DNA from: Streptomyces noursei ATCC 11455
Lineage (GTDB): Bacteria; Actinomycetota; Actinomycetes; Streptomycetales; Streptomycetaceae
Length of the DNA: 64,000 bases
Assembly (NCBI RefSeq): GCF_001704275.1
Contig: NZ_CP011533.1
Coordinates: 2,046,001-2,110,000 of the forward strand
Reading direction: 5' to 3'
Each line of letters opens with the position of its first letter. The first letter of the stretch is position 1. The notes below the pieces were generated by a model. It was not told the origin of the DNA and did not search any database. It saw only the letters and a program-made list of their open reading frames with translations. The position numbers and the translations under genes were made by a program. Shown piece after piece: positions 54,326 through 63,406 of the stretch.

Positions 54326-55545
54326 GGCAGCTCCACGGTGATGGTGGTCGGGCCCCCGCGGGGGCTGTCGATGGCGAGGGTGCCGTCCACCGAGGCCACG
54401 CGGTGCGTGAGCCCGGTCAGGCCGGTTCCCCCGGAGGGGTCCGCCCCTCCCCTGCCATCATCGACGACCCGGACCCGCAGCGTGTCACCGGCCCGTGCGA
54501 CCGTCACCTCGGCGCGACTCGCCCGTGCGTGCTTGGTGACGTTCGCCAGCGCCTCGGAGACGACGAAGTAGGCCACCGCCTCCACGGCGGGCGCGGCCCG
54601 CTCGGGCACGTCGACGGCGAGTTGGACGGGCAGCGGTGCCCGGGCGGCGATGCCGGAGAGCGCCGCGTCCAGCCCGCGGTCGTCCAGGACGTGCGGGTGC
54701 AGGCCGCGTACCAGGTGGTTGAGCTCCTCCAGGGCCTCCTTCGCCTCGCGGTGCGCCTCGTCGATGACCGCTCGGGCCTCGGGCGGCAGATCGGTGAGGG
54801 TGGCCCGGGCCAGGCCCAGGTTGACCGCCAGGGACACCAGGCGCTGCTGCGCGCCGTCGTGCAGATCGCGTTCGATGCGGCGGCGCTCGGCGTCCGCGGC
54901 GGCCAGCGTCTCGGCCCGGCGTTCGGCCAGGTCCTCGACGCGCCGCGCCAACTCCTCGGCCCGGCTGGGTCCGAGCAGCCGCCGGGCGATCACCGACTCC
55001 AGGTGCAGCAGGGCACCGGTCAGGCGCGGCAGGAACGGCAGGACGACCAGCCCGACCACGCCCATCTTCCAGCCGGAGCCGTCGGACCACTGGACGAAGG
55101 CCCAGCGCCGCGGCAGCATCCAGTACCAGGCGTAGTAGGTGATGCCGCCGATGCTGCCCACCCACAGGACGAGTGCCACGGCCTCCACGGCGCCCAGCAC
55201 CGGACCGGCCAGCTGGTGGTAGCCGAGATGGCGCCAGTACGCGGCGGTGCGCAGCCGGCCCCGGGCACGTCGGAAGGCGTCGGGTGCCTTCACGGGTGGG
55301 GTGTGGGGGATGTCGGTGTCCGCGTACGTCGCGAAGCGGCGGCGCTGGAGCCAGGTCACCGATGTCGCGCCGGCGGTGGCGAACAGCAACGGAGCCACCG
55401 CCACACCGGGTGCGTAGACGACGGTGAGGCTGAACCACACCCACAGCAGGAAGGCGGCACCGTGCAGCAGGACGCCGGTGGACAGGAAGGCGGCCTGTGC
55501 TGTGAGACGGGCCCGGCGGCCTGGCCGCCCCTCGGATCGGGTCAT
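54301..55545 (-). CDS. sensor histidine kinase (HisKA_3 type)
   Basis: 414 aa. Four or so membrane segments in residues 1-180 surround a short extracellular region; the dimerisation/phosphoacceptor helix is ERRRIERDLHDGAQQRLVSL with His in DLHDGAQ, and the ATPase domain has NVTKHARAS and RVVDDGRGGADPSGGTGLTG. It phosphorylates the response regulator whose start lies within its 3' end. The signal is unknown. Confidence 0.95.
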   Translation of the reverse strand: MTRSEGRPGRRARLTAQAAFLSTGVLLHGAAFLLWVWFSLTVVYAPGVAVAPLLFATAGATSVTWLQRRRFATYADTDIPHTPPVKAPDAFRRARGRLRTAAYWRHLGYHQLAGPVLGAVEAVALVLWVGSIGGITYYAWYWMLPRRWAFVQWSDGSGWKMGVVGLVVLPFLPRLTGALLHLESVIARRLLGPSRAEELARRVEDLAERRAETLAAADAERRRIERDLHDGAQQRLVSLAVNLGLARATLTDLPPEARAVIDEAHREAKEALEELNHLVRGLHPHVLDDRGLDAALSGIAARAPLPVQLAVDVPERAAPAVEAVAYFVVSEALANVTKHARASRAEVTVARAGDTLRVRVVDDGRGGADPSGGTGLTGLTHRVASVDGTLAIDSPRGGPTTITVELPCTLPSAL

Positions 55546-55667
55546 GGGTACGACGGTAAACGCCCAGGTCAGCGGGGGCTATCACGCCTGCATCCGGAAC
55601 CGGGGTGAAGCTGGTGCCACCCCAAGTCGGACAGCGGTGCTACTGACTGCGGGCGGCGGGGAGCGGA

Positions 55668-56165
55668 GTGTTGATCGTGAGCCCGACGGACGGGTTCGCG
55701 ACACCGGAAGGATCCTCCGCCGCCATGGCCCTGACCACCCCCACCCCCCTTGCGTACACGGGCCGTTGCTGCACGGGGACCCGCGTCGGCCGCGGTGGGC
55801 CCGCGCGCCCCGGCCGGGCGCGCCGCTGGCAGGGCCGCATACTCGTGGGCTCCGGGCTCGCCCTCCTGCCCTGGCTCGGCTACCTCGCGGGCACCCTGCC
55901 GCCGGTCGAGGCGACCGCCTGGGTCACCCTCGACGTGTTGGAGGCCGTCGCCCTGCTCTCGGCCGGTACCCGCCTGTGGCGCGCCGACCTCCGTCACCGC
56001 GCCCCCGCGGCCGCCGCGGCCGTCCTCCTCCTCGCCGACGTCTGCGTCGACGTCGCCACCGCCGCCCCCGGCCCGGAACTGGCCGTCGCGGCCGCGATGG
56101 CCGTCGCGGCCGAACTGCCGTTGGCCGCCCTGTGCGGGTGGCTGGCGCGACGTCGGTCCGCCTGA
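55668..56165 (+). CDS. small membrane protein
   Basis: 165 aa from a GTG at 55668 (GGGGAGCG upstream); an ATG at 55725 is the alternative. Three to four hydrophobic segments: ILVGSGLALLPWLGYLAGTL, VTLDVLEAVALLSAGTRLW, AAAAAVLLLADVCVDVATAA and LAVAAAMAVAAELPLAALCG. It resembles the small four-helix integral membrane proteins common in Streptomyces, of unknown function. It is divergent from the two-component operon, so it might be a target. Confidence 0.72.
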   Translation: MLIVSPTDGFATPEGSSAAMALTTPTPLAYTGRCCTGTRVGRGGPARPGRARRWQGRILVGSGLALLPWLGYLAGTLPPVEATAWVTLDVLEAVALLSAGTRLWRADLRHRAPAAAAAVLLLADVCVDVATAAPGPELAVAAAMAVAAELPLAALCGWLARRRSA

Positions 56166-56280
56166 CCCGGTGGCCGGGTGGGTGCGCGGCACGTCGCGCG
56201 AGGGCGTGGAGGTCGGGACGACGAGGTGGAGGCGCGGGGGGATGGGACACGGCGCTCGGCCGCGTCCGCCGGCGGTCAGC

Positions 56281-57270
56281 TCAGGGGCGTTCGGCCAGGC
56301 TGGGGACGGACGCGTCGGGGTCCGTCCGGGGGCCGGGGGCCGGCGGGTCGGTGGGAAGGCCCTCGTCGCGCAGAGTGCGGCAGACGTCCGCCAGGAGGGC
56401 GAGGTGCGGGGCGTCGCGGTCGGCCTCGGGCCAGGCGATCGCGAACGTACACGGCGGCAGGTCCGTCACGGGGAGGTAGCGGACGTCGGGCCGCGGATAG
56501 AGTTCGGCCGCGACGGCCGGCAGGAAGGCCCGGGCGCCGTCGAACGACACCGCGGACAGCAGGGATTCGACGCGGGAGACCTCGTGTGCGGTGTAGCGCA
56601 CCGGGACGCCGTCCGGTCGCGGGTCGACGGACCAGAAGTCGCGTACGGCCCGGGGCACCTGCGGCGTCAGGCTCACCATGGGGCGGTCGGCGAGGTCCGC
56701 CAGGCAGACCGAGGAGCGCTGGGACAGCGGGTCGGTGCTCGATAAGCACGCCACCCGCGCCTCCGTCGTGAGCGGCTGGATGTGGAAGTCCTCGGCCACC
56801 GGCAGATAGACGAAGGCCGCGTCGATCCGGCCGGTCGCCAGGCCCGTCACCTGCTCGACCAGGTCCACCACTCGGAAGTCGATCTCCAGGGCGGGGTGTC
56901 GGGTGGTGAGGCCGGCGATGACGCGGCGGGTGGCACCGAGCGCGGTCGCGCAGTCGGTGAGTCCCACCCGGAGCCGGAGGCCGCCGCCCTCGGCCAGTGA
57001 GGACAGGGCCGCGTCGCGCAGTTCGTCCGTCGCGCCGACGATGTTCCGCACCAGCGGCAGCAGCGCGCGGCCCACCGGGGTCACCTCCACCCGCCGGCTG
57101 GTACGGGTGAACAGTCGGACGCCCAACCGGCGTTCCAGGGTGCGGATCTGGAGGCTGAGGGCGGGCTGGGTGAGGTAGAGCCGCGCCGCGGCCCGGCCGA
57201 AGTGCAGTTCCTCGGCCAGCGTCAGCAGCGACCGCAGTTGCTGAACCGACGGATCGTAGACACCGGCCAT
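56281..57270 (-). CDS. LysR-family regulator, likely regulator of the isonitrile cluster
   Basis: 329 aa with GGAGGAAG before the ATG. Winged HTH QQLRSLLTLAEELHFGRAAA, LTQPALSLQIRTLERRLGV; effector-binding domain from residue 95 (RLRVGLTDCATALGATRRVI). It is divergent from the isonitrile synthase gene across a 534-base region with LysR-like repeats, the standard position of a pathway regulator. The inducer is unknown. Confidence 0.92.
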   Translation of the reverse strand: MAGVYDPSVQQLRSLLTLAEELHFGRAAARLYLTQPALSLQIRTLERRLGVRLFTRTSRRVEVTPVGRALLPLVRNIVGATDELRDAALSSLAEGGGLRLRVGLTDCATALGATRRVIAGLTTRHPALEIDFRVVDLVEQVTGLATGRIDAAFVYLPVAEDFHIQPLTTEARVACLSSTDPLSQRSSVCLADLADRPMVSLTPQVPRAVRDFWSVDPRPDGVPVRYTAHEVSRVESLLSAVSFDGARAFLPAVAAELYPRPDVRYLPVTDLPPCTFAIAWPEADRDAPHLALLADVCRTLRDEGLPTDPPAPGPRTDPDASVPSLAERP

Positions 57271-57293
57271 GGACGCCTTCCTCCCATTTGATC

Positions 57294-57338
57294 AATGGAT
57301 GGCACCCCGTCATCCATCAGGCATGTTAATCGATGGAT
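57294..57338. promoter_or_regulatory. LysR-type operator, three half-sites
   Basis: AATGGAT (57294-57300), ATCCATC (57312-57318) and GATGGAT (57332-57338) form overlapping inverted repeats with 9-13 base spacers, immediately upstream of the LysR gene. They fit autoregulation plus activation of the divergent cluster. Confidence 0.55.
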
Positions 57339-57804
57339 CCTTGCGTAGGGCCTTGATCCGGGGGGAAGCTGGCGTTACTTCAGCGTGCTGCGGGGGGAAA
57401 TGACGCCGCTGGGGAAAAGGTGCCGATAAGTGACCACGGTTTCCTTACTCCTGCCCAAATCCACCCGCAGGCATGCGGAAGTGCTCCCGGTCGTGTTCAT
57501 CCGGGAGCGACCGTCGAGCTGAATGCGGGAGATTCCGTTGCGGGAGAACGCACTTGCCGGTGTGACGGAATCACCGCGTCCAGCGCGCCGGCCTCGGTCG
57601 CGGATTACGCATCACGGGGGAAGCGGCGGCAGTTTCCAGCCCCATTCCTTTTTGTTGCGCGTACCGCTCCGCGCCGGTCGGCGGTGACGGTCACGGGGGA
57701 TGCTGGCATACAGCCCTCCAGAGAGTGTCGGACGAATTGATTGAGCCCGGAACCCGGCCTGCGGTCGGGCCCGGAACGAGCAATTCATTCATCTCGGAGG
57801 AACG
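57339..57804. other. long leader region of the isonitrile cluster
   Basis: No convincing gene is seen; a 106-codon plus-strand frame at 57420-57740 has no ribosome site and poor codon bias. The isonitrile synthase ribosome site GGAGG is at 57796-57800. A long untranslated leader or a distant promoter is implied. Confidence 0.45.
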
Positions 57805-58809
57805 TTGAACGGAAAAATGATGGAGGCGTCGACCGCGACGCAGGTGTCCCAGCGTGTCCTGGAACTCCTGTATCGATATCGGCGCGTCGACGAGTCACTG
57901 GTCGAGCAGGACGGCGACACCGCGGGCGACGATCCGTGTCCGGCGTGTTTCGAGGCACACCGGGAGCGGATGGAGCACTTCATCGAGCGCGATGAGCCCA
58001 TCCACTTCGTCGTGCCGGCCTTTCCGGCGAAATCGCCGAACCAGAGCAAGGTGCTCGGCGTGCTTCCGGACCTCGGCGAGCGTCTGGCGCTGGGATTCCT
58101 GCAGTCGCTGTGTGACTACGTGGGCCACTTCTACCGTCCGGGCGCCCGGGTCACGATCTGCTCGGACGGCCATGTCTTCGGCGACGTGGTCGGGGTCGCC
58201 GACACCACGGTGACCGAATACCGGGATTCGCTCACGGAAATGATCAGCACCGCGCGGTGGTCCGCCATCGACCTGTTCGGCCTCAATGACGCATTCGGCG
58301 GCATGCACTATCCGGTGATGCGGAAGGTGCTGGAGGAGAACTACTCCGCCACCCTTGCGGAGCTGAAGGAGAAGGTCCGCAGCGACCGCAGCACGCGGTC
58401 GCTGTTCAACGGGATACACCGCTTCATGTTCGAGGACGCGGTGGCCCGCCGGGGCGCCGGCGCCTCCCGGACGAAACTGCGCAACGACTCGAAGGACACG
58501 GCGTACCAGACCATCCTGCGCAGCAACGCGTGGAGCCGGCTGGTCGCCGCGACATTCCCCCGGGCGATACGACTGTCCATACACCCGCAGCCCCCGCACT
58601 CGGAGAAGTTCGGTCTGCAGCTCATGCCGACCAGGGACGGCTGGCTGACGCCGTGGCACGGCGTGGTGCTGGACGACGGGGTGAGCTGTTCCCTCGTCAA
58701 GCGCTGGGACGCCGAGCGGCTGCACGCCACGGTCGTGTGGCGGGACGGCCGCCCGAGCCATTTCATCGCGCCCCATCTCTCCACGGCCGCACTGGAAAGG
58801 GTTTCCTGA
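57805..58809 (+). CDS. isonitrile (isocyanide) synthase, PvcA/IsnA/DIT1 family
   Basis: 334 aa from a TTG at 57805, chosen because GGAGG ends 4 bases before it; the next ATG (57817) is too far from it. The family core is DPCPACFEAHRERMEHFIER, IHFVVPAFPAKSPNQSKVLG, LPDLGERLALGFLQSLCDYV, VTICSDGHVFGDVVGV, and later RNDSKDTAYQTILRSNAWSR and HPQPPHSEKFG. These enzymes convert the amino group of Tyr or Trp into an isonitrile using ribulose-5-phosphate as carbon donor. The amino acid used here cannot be read by eye. First gene of the cluster. Confidence 0.94.
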   Translation: MNGKMMEASTATQVSQRVLELLYRYRRVDESLVEQDGDTAGDDPCPACFEAHRERMEHFIERDEPIHFVVPAFPAKSPNQSKVLGVLPDLGERLALGFLQSLCDYVGHFYRPGARVTICSDGHVFGDVVGVADTTVTEYRDSLTEMISTARWSAIDLFGLNDAFGGMHYPVMRKVLEENYSATLAELKEKVRSDRSTRSLFNGIHRFMFEDAVARRGAGASRTKLRNDSKDTAYQTILRSNAWSRLVAATFPRAIRLSIHPQPPHSEKFGLQLMPTRDGWLTPWHGVVLDDGVSCSLVKRWDAERLHATVVWRDGRPSHFIAPHLSTAALERVS

Positions 58810-58810
58810 C

Positions 58811-59617
58811 ATGGCGACTTCGACGACACCGCACGGCGCGCTCACGCATACGCCGCTGCGGCCCTTCGGCCGCATTGTGGAGTCCGCCGGCGGGGCGCGG
58901 ATCACGGATGTCCCGGCCGAGGTGCTCGCCAGGTGGACCGAGGAATCGCGGGTGCTGGTGCTGCGCGGGTTCGCTCTCATGGCGAAGGAGGAATTCGCCA
59001 CGTACTGTCGCCGCTGGGGTGAGGTGCTGAAGTGGGAGCCCGGCGAGGTCATCGACCTGGTGGTCGAGGACAACCCGAGGAACTACCTGTTCGCCAGCGG
59101 CGATGTGCCTTTCCACTGGGACGGCGCGTTCGTGGAGGCAAATCCGCGGTACTTCTTCTTCCAGTGCCTGAACTCCACTCCGGGCGCCGGCGGTGAGACC
59201 GTCTTCTCCGACACCACCGCGGTCTATCGGGACGCGGACGCCGAGCTCCGCGAGCAGTGGGCGGGCATCAGCCTGACCTATTCCACCGAGAAGCTGGCGC
59301 ATTACGGCGGACTGGTCACCGAGCGACTCGTCGCCCAGCATCCCGCGACCGGTGTACCGGTGCTGCGCTTCGCCGAGCCCCTGGACCCCGCGATCTACAA
59401 GAACCCGGTGCACGTCCGGGTCGACGGATTCGGTGCGGCGGCGGCCGAGGAGTTCCTCGCCGCCATGGCGGAGCGGCTGCATCGGCCCGAGTACTGCTAC
59501 GCCCACGACTGGCGGACGGGAGACATCGTGATCGCGGACAACTACGCGCTCGTGCACGGCCGCAACGCGTTCTCCGGCCCGACGAACCGGCATCTCCAGA
59601 GGGTCGAGGTCATCTGA
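58811..59617 (+). CDS. Fe(II)/2-oxoglutarate oxygenase, PvcB/IsnB-like (TauD family)
   Basis: 268 aa, one base after the synthase stop. The iron triad is His102-x-Asp104 (PFHWDGAF) and His249 (ALVHGRNAF), and the 2-oxoglutarate Arg lies in the following TNRHLQRV. PvcB/IsnB enzymes desaturate the amino-acid isonitrile, often with decarboxylation to an aryl-vinyl isonitrile. The tight coupling to the synthase makes that role likely. Reaction outcome (vinyl isonitrile or dehydro-amino acid) is not decided by sequence reading. Confidence 0.93.
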   Translation: MATSTTPHGALTHTPLRPFGRIVESAGGARITDVPAEVLARWTEESRVLVLRGFALMAKEEFATYCRRWGEVLKWEPGEVIDLVVEDNPRNYLFASGDVPFHWDGAFVEANPRYFFFQCLNSTPGAGGETVFSDTTAVYRDADAELREQWAGISLTYSTEKLAHYGGLVTERLVAQHPATGVPVLRFAEPLDPAIYKNPVHVRVDGFGAAAAEEFLAAMAERLHRPEYCYAHDWRTGDIVIADNYALVHGRNAFSGPTNRHLQRVEVI

Positions 59618-59665
59618 GGCCCTCCGCAGGACTTTTTCCCGTCCCCGCACAGGTGGAGCGAAAGA

Positions 59666-60904
59666 ATGAGCATTGGCATTGTGGGTGCCGGAATCTCCGG
59701 TCTGCACCTGGCACTTCGGCTGCAGCAGTTCGGTCTCGACACCACGCTGTACACGGCCAAGGAGCCGGACGGCCTGCGCAGCGGGCCTCCGCTGAACTTC
59801 GTCACCCGTTTCGATTCCACCAGGAGGCGGGAACAGGCCCTCGGTATCACCCGATGGTCGTCCAGCGCCTACGACAACGCGTGGATGCACATGAGCGTCG
59901 AAGGCCCCGGCGGATTCGGATTCCGGGGCCGGCTTCCGCAGCCGGCGAGTTCCGTCGATTTCCGGATGTACCTCGCCGCACTGTTGGAGGCATATGCCAA
60001 GCGGGGCGGTGACGTGACGGTCCGCTCCGTCGCGGACGGGCCGGAGCTGGCCGGGCTGGCCGGGCGGCACGACCTCCTGGTCGTCGCCGCCGGCCGGGGG
60101 GCGCTCACCGACACCTTCGGGCGCGACCCGGCCCGCTCGCCGTACCGCACCGCACCGCGTCACCTGGCGGGCGGGCTCTTCCACGGAGTCCTGCCCGCCG
60201 ACCCGCCGGGGATGACCATGCACATGGTCCCGGGTGCCGGCGAGATCCATGCCCCGGCCTACCACTCGTTCGCGGGGCAGGTGACCGTCGTCCTGGTCGA
60301 GGCGGTGCCGGGCGGCCCGCTCGGCCCGGTCACCGAGACCGGCTACCGAGAAGATCCTGGCCGGTTCGGCCGGGACGTGCTGGAACTGATCACCCGTCAT
60401 GCGCCGCTGCTCCGAGAGCGGATCGACGCGCGGGAGTTCGCCCTCACCCGCCCCGTCGACATGCTGCACGGCGCCGTGGTGCCGGTCGTCCGGCACGGCT
60501 GGTCCGACGTGGGCGGGGGCACCTTCGCGCTGGCGGTCGGCGACGCCTGGATCGCCAACGACCCGTTGACGGCGCAGGGCGCCAACCTGGGCTCCGCGCT
60601 GGCCTTCCAGCTCGCGGACGAGCTCGCGGCCCACCAGGGCCCGTTCGACGAGGAGTTCTGCCGCGCGGTCTCGGAACGGATGTGGGTCACCGCCCGGCCC
60701 GTCGTGGAGTGGACCAACCTCTTCATCGGCGAGCCACCGCCACAGGTGGCGAGGCTGCTGGCCGCGGCGGCGGGGGACCAGCGGGTGGCGGACGCCTTCG
60801 TGGCCAATCTCGACCGGCCGGAAGAGATGTGGCGGACCGTCAACTCCCCTGGCCAGACTGAGGAGTTCATTGCGCAGGCACAGGCAGTGAGGAGCGGGGT
60901 ATGA
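59666..60904 (+). CDS. styrene/indole monooxygenase-like flavoprotein 1 (StyA family)
   Basis: 412 aa, the length of StyA. FAD motif MSIGIVGAGISGLHLALRLQ, DGLRSG, DLLVVAAGRGAL, and the C-terminal FAD loop LAVGDAWIANDPLTAQGANL match styrene monooxygenase oxygenases, including the conserved end region RPEEMWRTVNSPGQ. StyA takes FADH2 from a separate reductase and epoxidises aryl-vinyl groups. In this cluster the expected vinyl isonitrile is a styrene-like substrate. The stop overlaps the next start (ATGA). Confidence 0.9.
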   Translation: MSIGIVGAGISGLHLALRLQQFGLDTTLYTAKEPDGLRSGPPLNFVTRFDSTRRREQALGITRWSSSAYDNAWMHMSVEGPGGFGFRGRLPQPASSVDFRMYLAALLEAYAKRGGDVTVRSVADGPELAGLAGRHDLLVVAAGRGALTDTFGRDPARSPYRTAPRHLAGGLFHGVLPADPPGMTMHMVPGAGEIHAPAYHSFAGQVTVVLVEAVPGGPLGPVTETGYREDPGRFGRDVLELITRHAPLLRERIDAREFALTRPVDMLHGAVVPVVRHGWSDVGGGTFALAVGDAWIANDPLTAQGANLGSALAFQLADELAAHQGPFDEEFCRAVSERMWVTARPVVEWTNLFIGEPPPQVARLLAAAAGDQRVADAFVANLDRPEEMWRTVNSPGQTEEFIAQAQAVRSGV

Positions 60905-62046
60905 GCGTCGACGTCGGCCTGGTCTGGGATGCCGTGGGGGACATCGCCGGCGGTCGCGGCCTCCTGGAGACCGCGCGCACCGCCGGGTTGGACACCTTCC
61001 TGGTGTTCGACCACCTGATCAACGTCTTTCCCCGGCAGGCGTGGGACACCGATTTCAGCTACCTGGCGGCGGCGATGCCGACCCCCGACCGGTGTCTGGA
61101 CTTCGCCACCGTGCTGGGCAACTTCGCGCCGCAGGCAGGGCCCGTCCGGCTCGCGATCGGGGTCACCGACCCCAACCGCCGGCACCCCGCCGTGCTGGCC
61201 CAGACCGCCCTCACCCTCGCCCAGCTCACCGAGCGGGCACCGGTCCTCGGCATCGGCGCGGGCGCCGAGGAGAACCTCCGGCCCTACGGCGTACCGCACG
61301 ACCGCAAGGTCAGCCGGGTCGAGGAGGCGCTGCGGATCCTCCGGATGTTCTTCGACGGCGAGGGGCCGCACGACTTCCGGGGGGAGTTCTTCACCCTGGA
61401 CCAGGCGCTCATGGGCCTGCCCGCGCCCGAGGGCCGCACCCCGCGCATCTGGCTGGGCGGCAACCGCGACCGGATGCTGCGCCTGGCCGGCCGCTACGCC
61501 GACGGGTGGCTCCCGTCGGAGCTGATGACGCCCGAGGAGTACGCCCGGCGGCTGCGCGTGGTGCGCGTGGCGGCCGTGGCGGCCGGCCGCGACCCCGACG
61601 GCATCGTCGCCGCCGGCGGGGTGCCCATCGTGGTGGCCGAGACCGATGCGGCGGCCCACGCCCTGTTGCGCGCCAAGCCGCTCCGCTTCCTCGCCCTGCA
61701 CGCGGGCGCGGAGTCCTGGCGGGCGCACGGGTTCGCGCACCCCTTCGGGGAGGACTACCGGGGGCTGGTGGAGCTCCTGCCGCATCGGCTGACCCGTGCC
61801 GAGGTGGACCGCGCGATGGCGGCGGTCCCCGACGAGCTGGTGGCCGAACAGGTCGTCGTGGGGAGCCGGGAGACCGTGCTGAAGCGGATCGGGGAACTGC
61901 TCGACGCCGGCATGCGGCACCCCATGCTCATTCCGGCCTCGGCGATGGCCTCCCCCGAGGCCGCGGGGTTCACCATCGAGTCCGTCGGTTGGCTCGCCGA
62001 GCGGCTGCGGTCGGCGTCCATCCCCGAGGAGGGAGGGGTCGCATGA
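60901..62046 (+). CDS. LLM-class flavin-dependent oxidoreductase
   Basis: 381 aa. The luciferase-like barrel shows FLVFDHLINVFPRQAWDTDF, LAIGVTDPNRRHPAVLAQTA, LGIGAGAEENLRPYGVPHDR, RILRMFFDGEGP and RIWLGGNRDRMLRLAGRYAD, typical of F420- or FMN-dependent members. It is sandwiched between two StyA-like genes with 4-base overlaps at both ends, so it acts in the same pathway. It may reduce or oxidise the isonitrile product, or use F420; not decided. Confidence 0.9.
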   Translation: MSVDVGLVWDAVGDIAGGRGLLETARTAGLDTFLVFDHLINVFPRQAWDTDFSYLAAAMPTPDRCLDFATVLGNFAPQAGPVRLAIGVTDPNRRHPAVLAQTALTLAQLTERAPVLGIGAGAEENLRPYGVPHDRKVSRVEEALRILRMFFDGEGPHDFRGEFFTLDQALMGLPAPEGRTPRIWLGGNRDRMLRLAGRYADGWLPSELMTPEEYARRLRVVRVAAVAAGRDPDGIVAAGGVPIVVAETDAAAHALLRAKPLRFLALHAGAESWRAHGFAHPFGEDYRGLVELLPHRLTRAEVDRAMAAVPDELVAEQVVVGSRETVLKRIGELLDAGMRHPMLIPASAMASPEAAGFTIESVGWLAERLRSASIPEEGGVA

Positions 62047-63317
62047 CGAGCGTCGGCATCATCGGGTCCGGCATCTCCGGCGTACAACTCGCCTTGCGGT
62101 TACAACAGTTGGGCATTGCGGCGACGGTCTACTCGACGCAGGACATCGACCAGCTCAAGTCCGGCCGACCGCGCAACTTCCCGGCGCGGTTCGCCCCCAC
62201 CCAGGAGCGCGAGCGCCGGCTGGGGGTGTCCGCCTGGGACTTCCCGGACGCGCAGGTGCATCACTGGTCGATCAGCGTGCACATCGACGGGCCCGCGCTC
62301 GCGTTCCCGGCCCGGCTCGCTCCGCCGTCCAGTGTGGTGGACTTCCGACTGTATCTGCCGCACCTGCTGGGCGAGTTCGTCGAGCGCGGCGGCACGCTCG
62401 ACGTGGGCGAGCCCGCCGTCGAGGACGTCGCCCGGCGGCACGATCTGACGGTGGTGGCGAACGGCAGCCGCTCGTTGCGGGAGCTGTTCCCGCCGGTGCC
62501 GGAGCGCTCACCGCACACCACCCCGCAGCGCATCCTGTGCAGCGGGCTGTACTTCGGCATCGACGAGGCGGTGCCGCACTCGCTCGACATCCACTTCCTG
62601 CCGGGGATCGGGGAGATCCTGCGGCTGCCCTTCTTCTCCCCGGCCGGGCGGGTGGACGTGCTCGCCTTCGAAGCGGTGCCCGGCGGTCCGCTGGAGACGG
62701 TCAGCCATCTGGACGCCGACGCCGACCCGGGGGCCTTCCACCGCGCCGTGCTGGACCTCGTCGCGACGTACGCCCCCTCGCTCCGCGAGCGCATCGACAC
62801 CGGGGACTTCGCGCTCATCTCGCCGGGGGAGGTCGCCCAGGGCGGGATCACGCCGGTGGTCCGCCGCGGCTGGGCACGACTGGCCGACGGGCGCTGCGCG
62901 CTGGCGATCGGCGACGCCTGGATCACCAACGACCCGCTCACCGCGCAGGGCGCCAACCTCGGCTCGCACTCCGCCTTCGCGCTGGCGGAGCTCGTCTCGA
63001 CGGCCCGGGGGCCCTACGACGAGGAGTTCTGCCGGTCCGCCTCCGCCGCGCTCTGGGAACACGCGCGGCACGTCGTGGAATGGAGCAACGCCTTCCTCGA
63101 CGCGCCCGCGCCGCACGTGTCGGCGTTGTTCGCGCAGGCCGCGGCGGACCGGCGGGTGGCCGACGCGTTCGTCAGCGGGTTCCACGACCCGGTCGCCATG
63201 TGGCGCACGCTCTCCAGCGAGGAGGGCGTGGCGTCCTTCGTGGCCGCCTGCCGGAGCGGGACGCCGGCGGAGCCGAGCCCCGTCGGACCGCACCCCACCG
63301 GTCCACGGCAGCGCTGA
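62043..63317 (+). CDS. styrene/indole monooxygenase-like flavoprotein 2 with a TTA codon
   Basis: 424 aa from the ATG at 62043 inside the LLM stop. MTSVGIIGSGISGVQLALRL, LKSGRPRNFPARFA, DLTVVANGSRSL, and LAIGDAWITNDPLTAQGANL mirror the first StyA-like protein. FHDPVAMWRTLSSEEG is the conserved end. It is a paralogue, so the two may act on different double bonds or as a heteromer. Codon 20 (62100-62102) is TTA, so translation needs the developmentally regulated bldA tRNA. The Pro-rich tail is extra. Confidence 0.9.
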   Translation: MTSVGIIGSGISGVQLALRLQQLGIAATVYSTQDIDQLKSGRPRNFPARFAPTQERERRLGVSAWDFPDAQVHHWSISVHIDGPALAFPARLAPPSSVVDFRLYLPHLLGEFVERGGTLDVGEPAVEDVARRHDLTVVANGSRSLRELFPPVPERSPHTTPQRILCSGLYFGIDEAVPHSLDIHFLPGIGEILRLPFFSPAGRVDVLAFEAVPGGPLETVSHLDADADPGAFHRAVLDLVATYAPSLRERIDTGDFALISPGEVAQGGITPVVRRGWARLADGRCALAIGDAWITNDPLTAQGANLGSHSAFALAELVSTARGPYDEEFCRSASAALWEHARHVVEWSNAFLDAPAPHVSALFAQAAADRRVADAFVSGFHDPVAMWRTLSSEEGVASFVAACRSGTPAEPSPVGPHPTGPRQR

Positions 63318-63330
63318 CCCCGCCCCGGCC

Positions 63331-63395
63331 TCGATCCCGGTACCGATCCCGATTCCGATTCCGATCCAGATCCCCGATTCCGATCCAGATCGCGA
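63331..63395. repeat. hexamer-like tandem repeat before the cupin gene
   Basis: Variants of GATTCC/GATCCA/GATCCC recur with a period of 6 (with 2-base slips) across about 60 bases between the second StyA-like gene and the cupin gene. It looks like slippage; no function is evident. Confidence 0.6.
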
Positions 63396-63406
63396 CAAGG
63401 AGAGCG

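Noticed and set aside
57420..57740. 106-codon plus-strand frame between the LysR gene and the isonitrile synthase gene
   Set aside because: No ribosome site, no family resemblance, weak third-position GC bias; more likely leader or promoter DNA.
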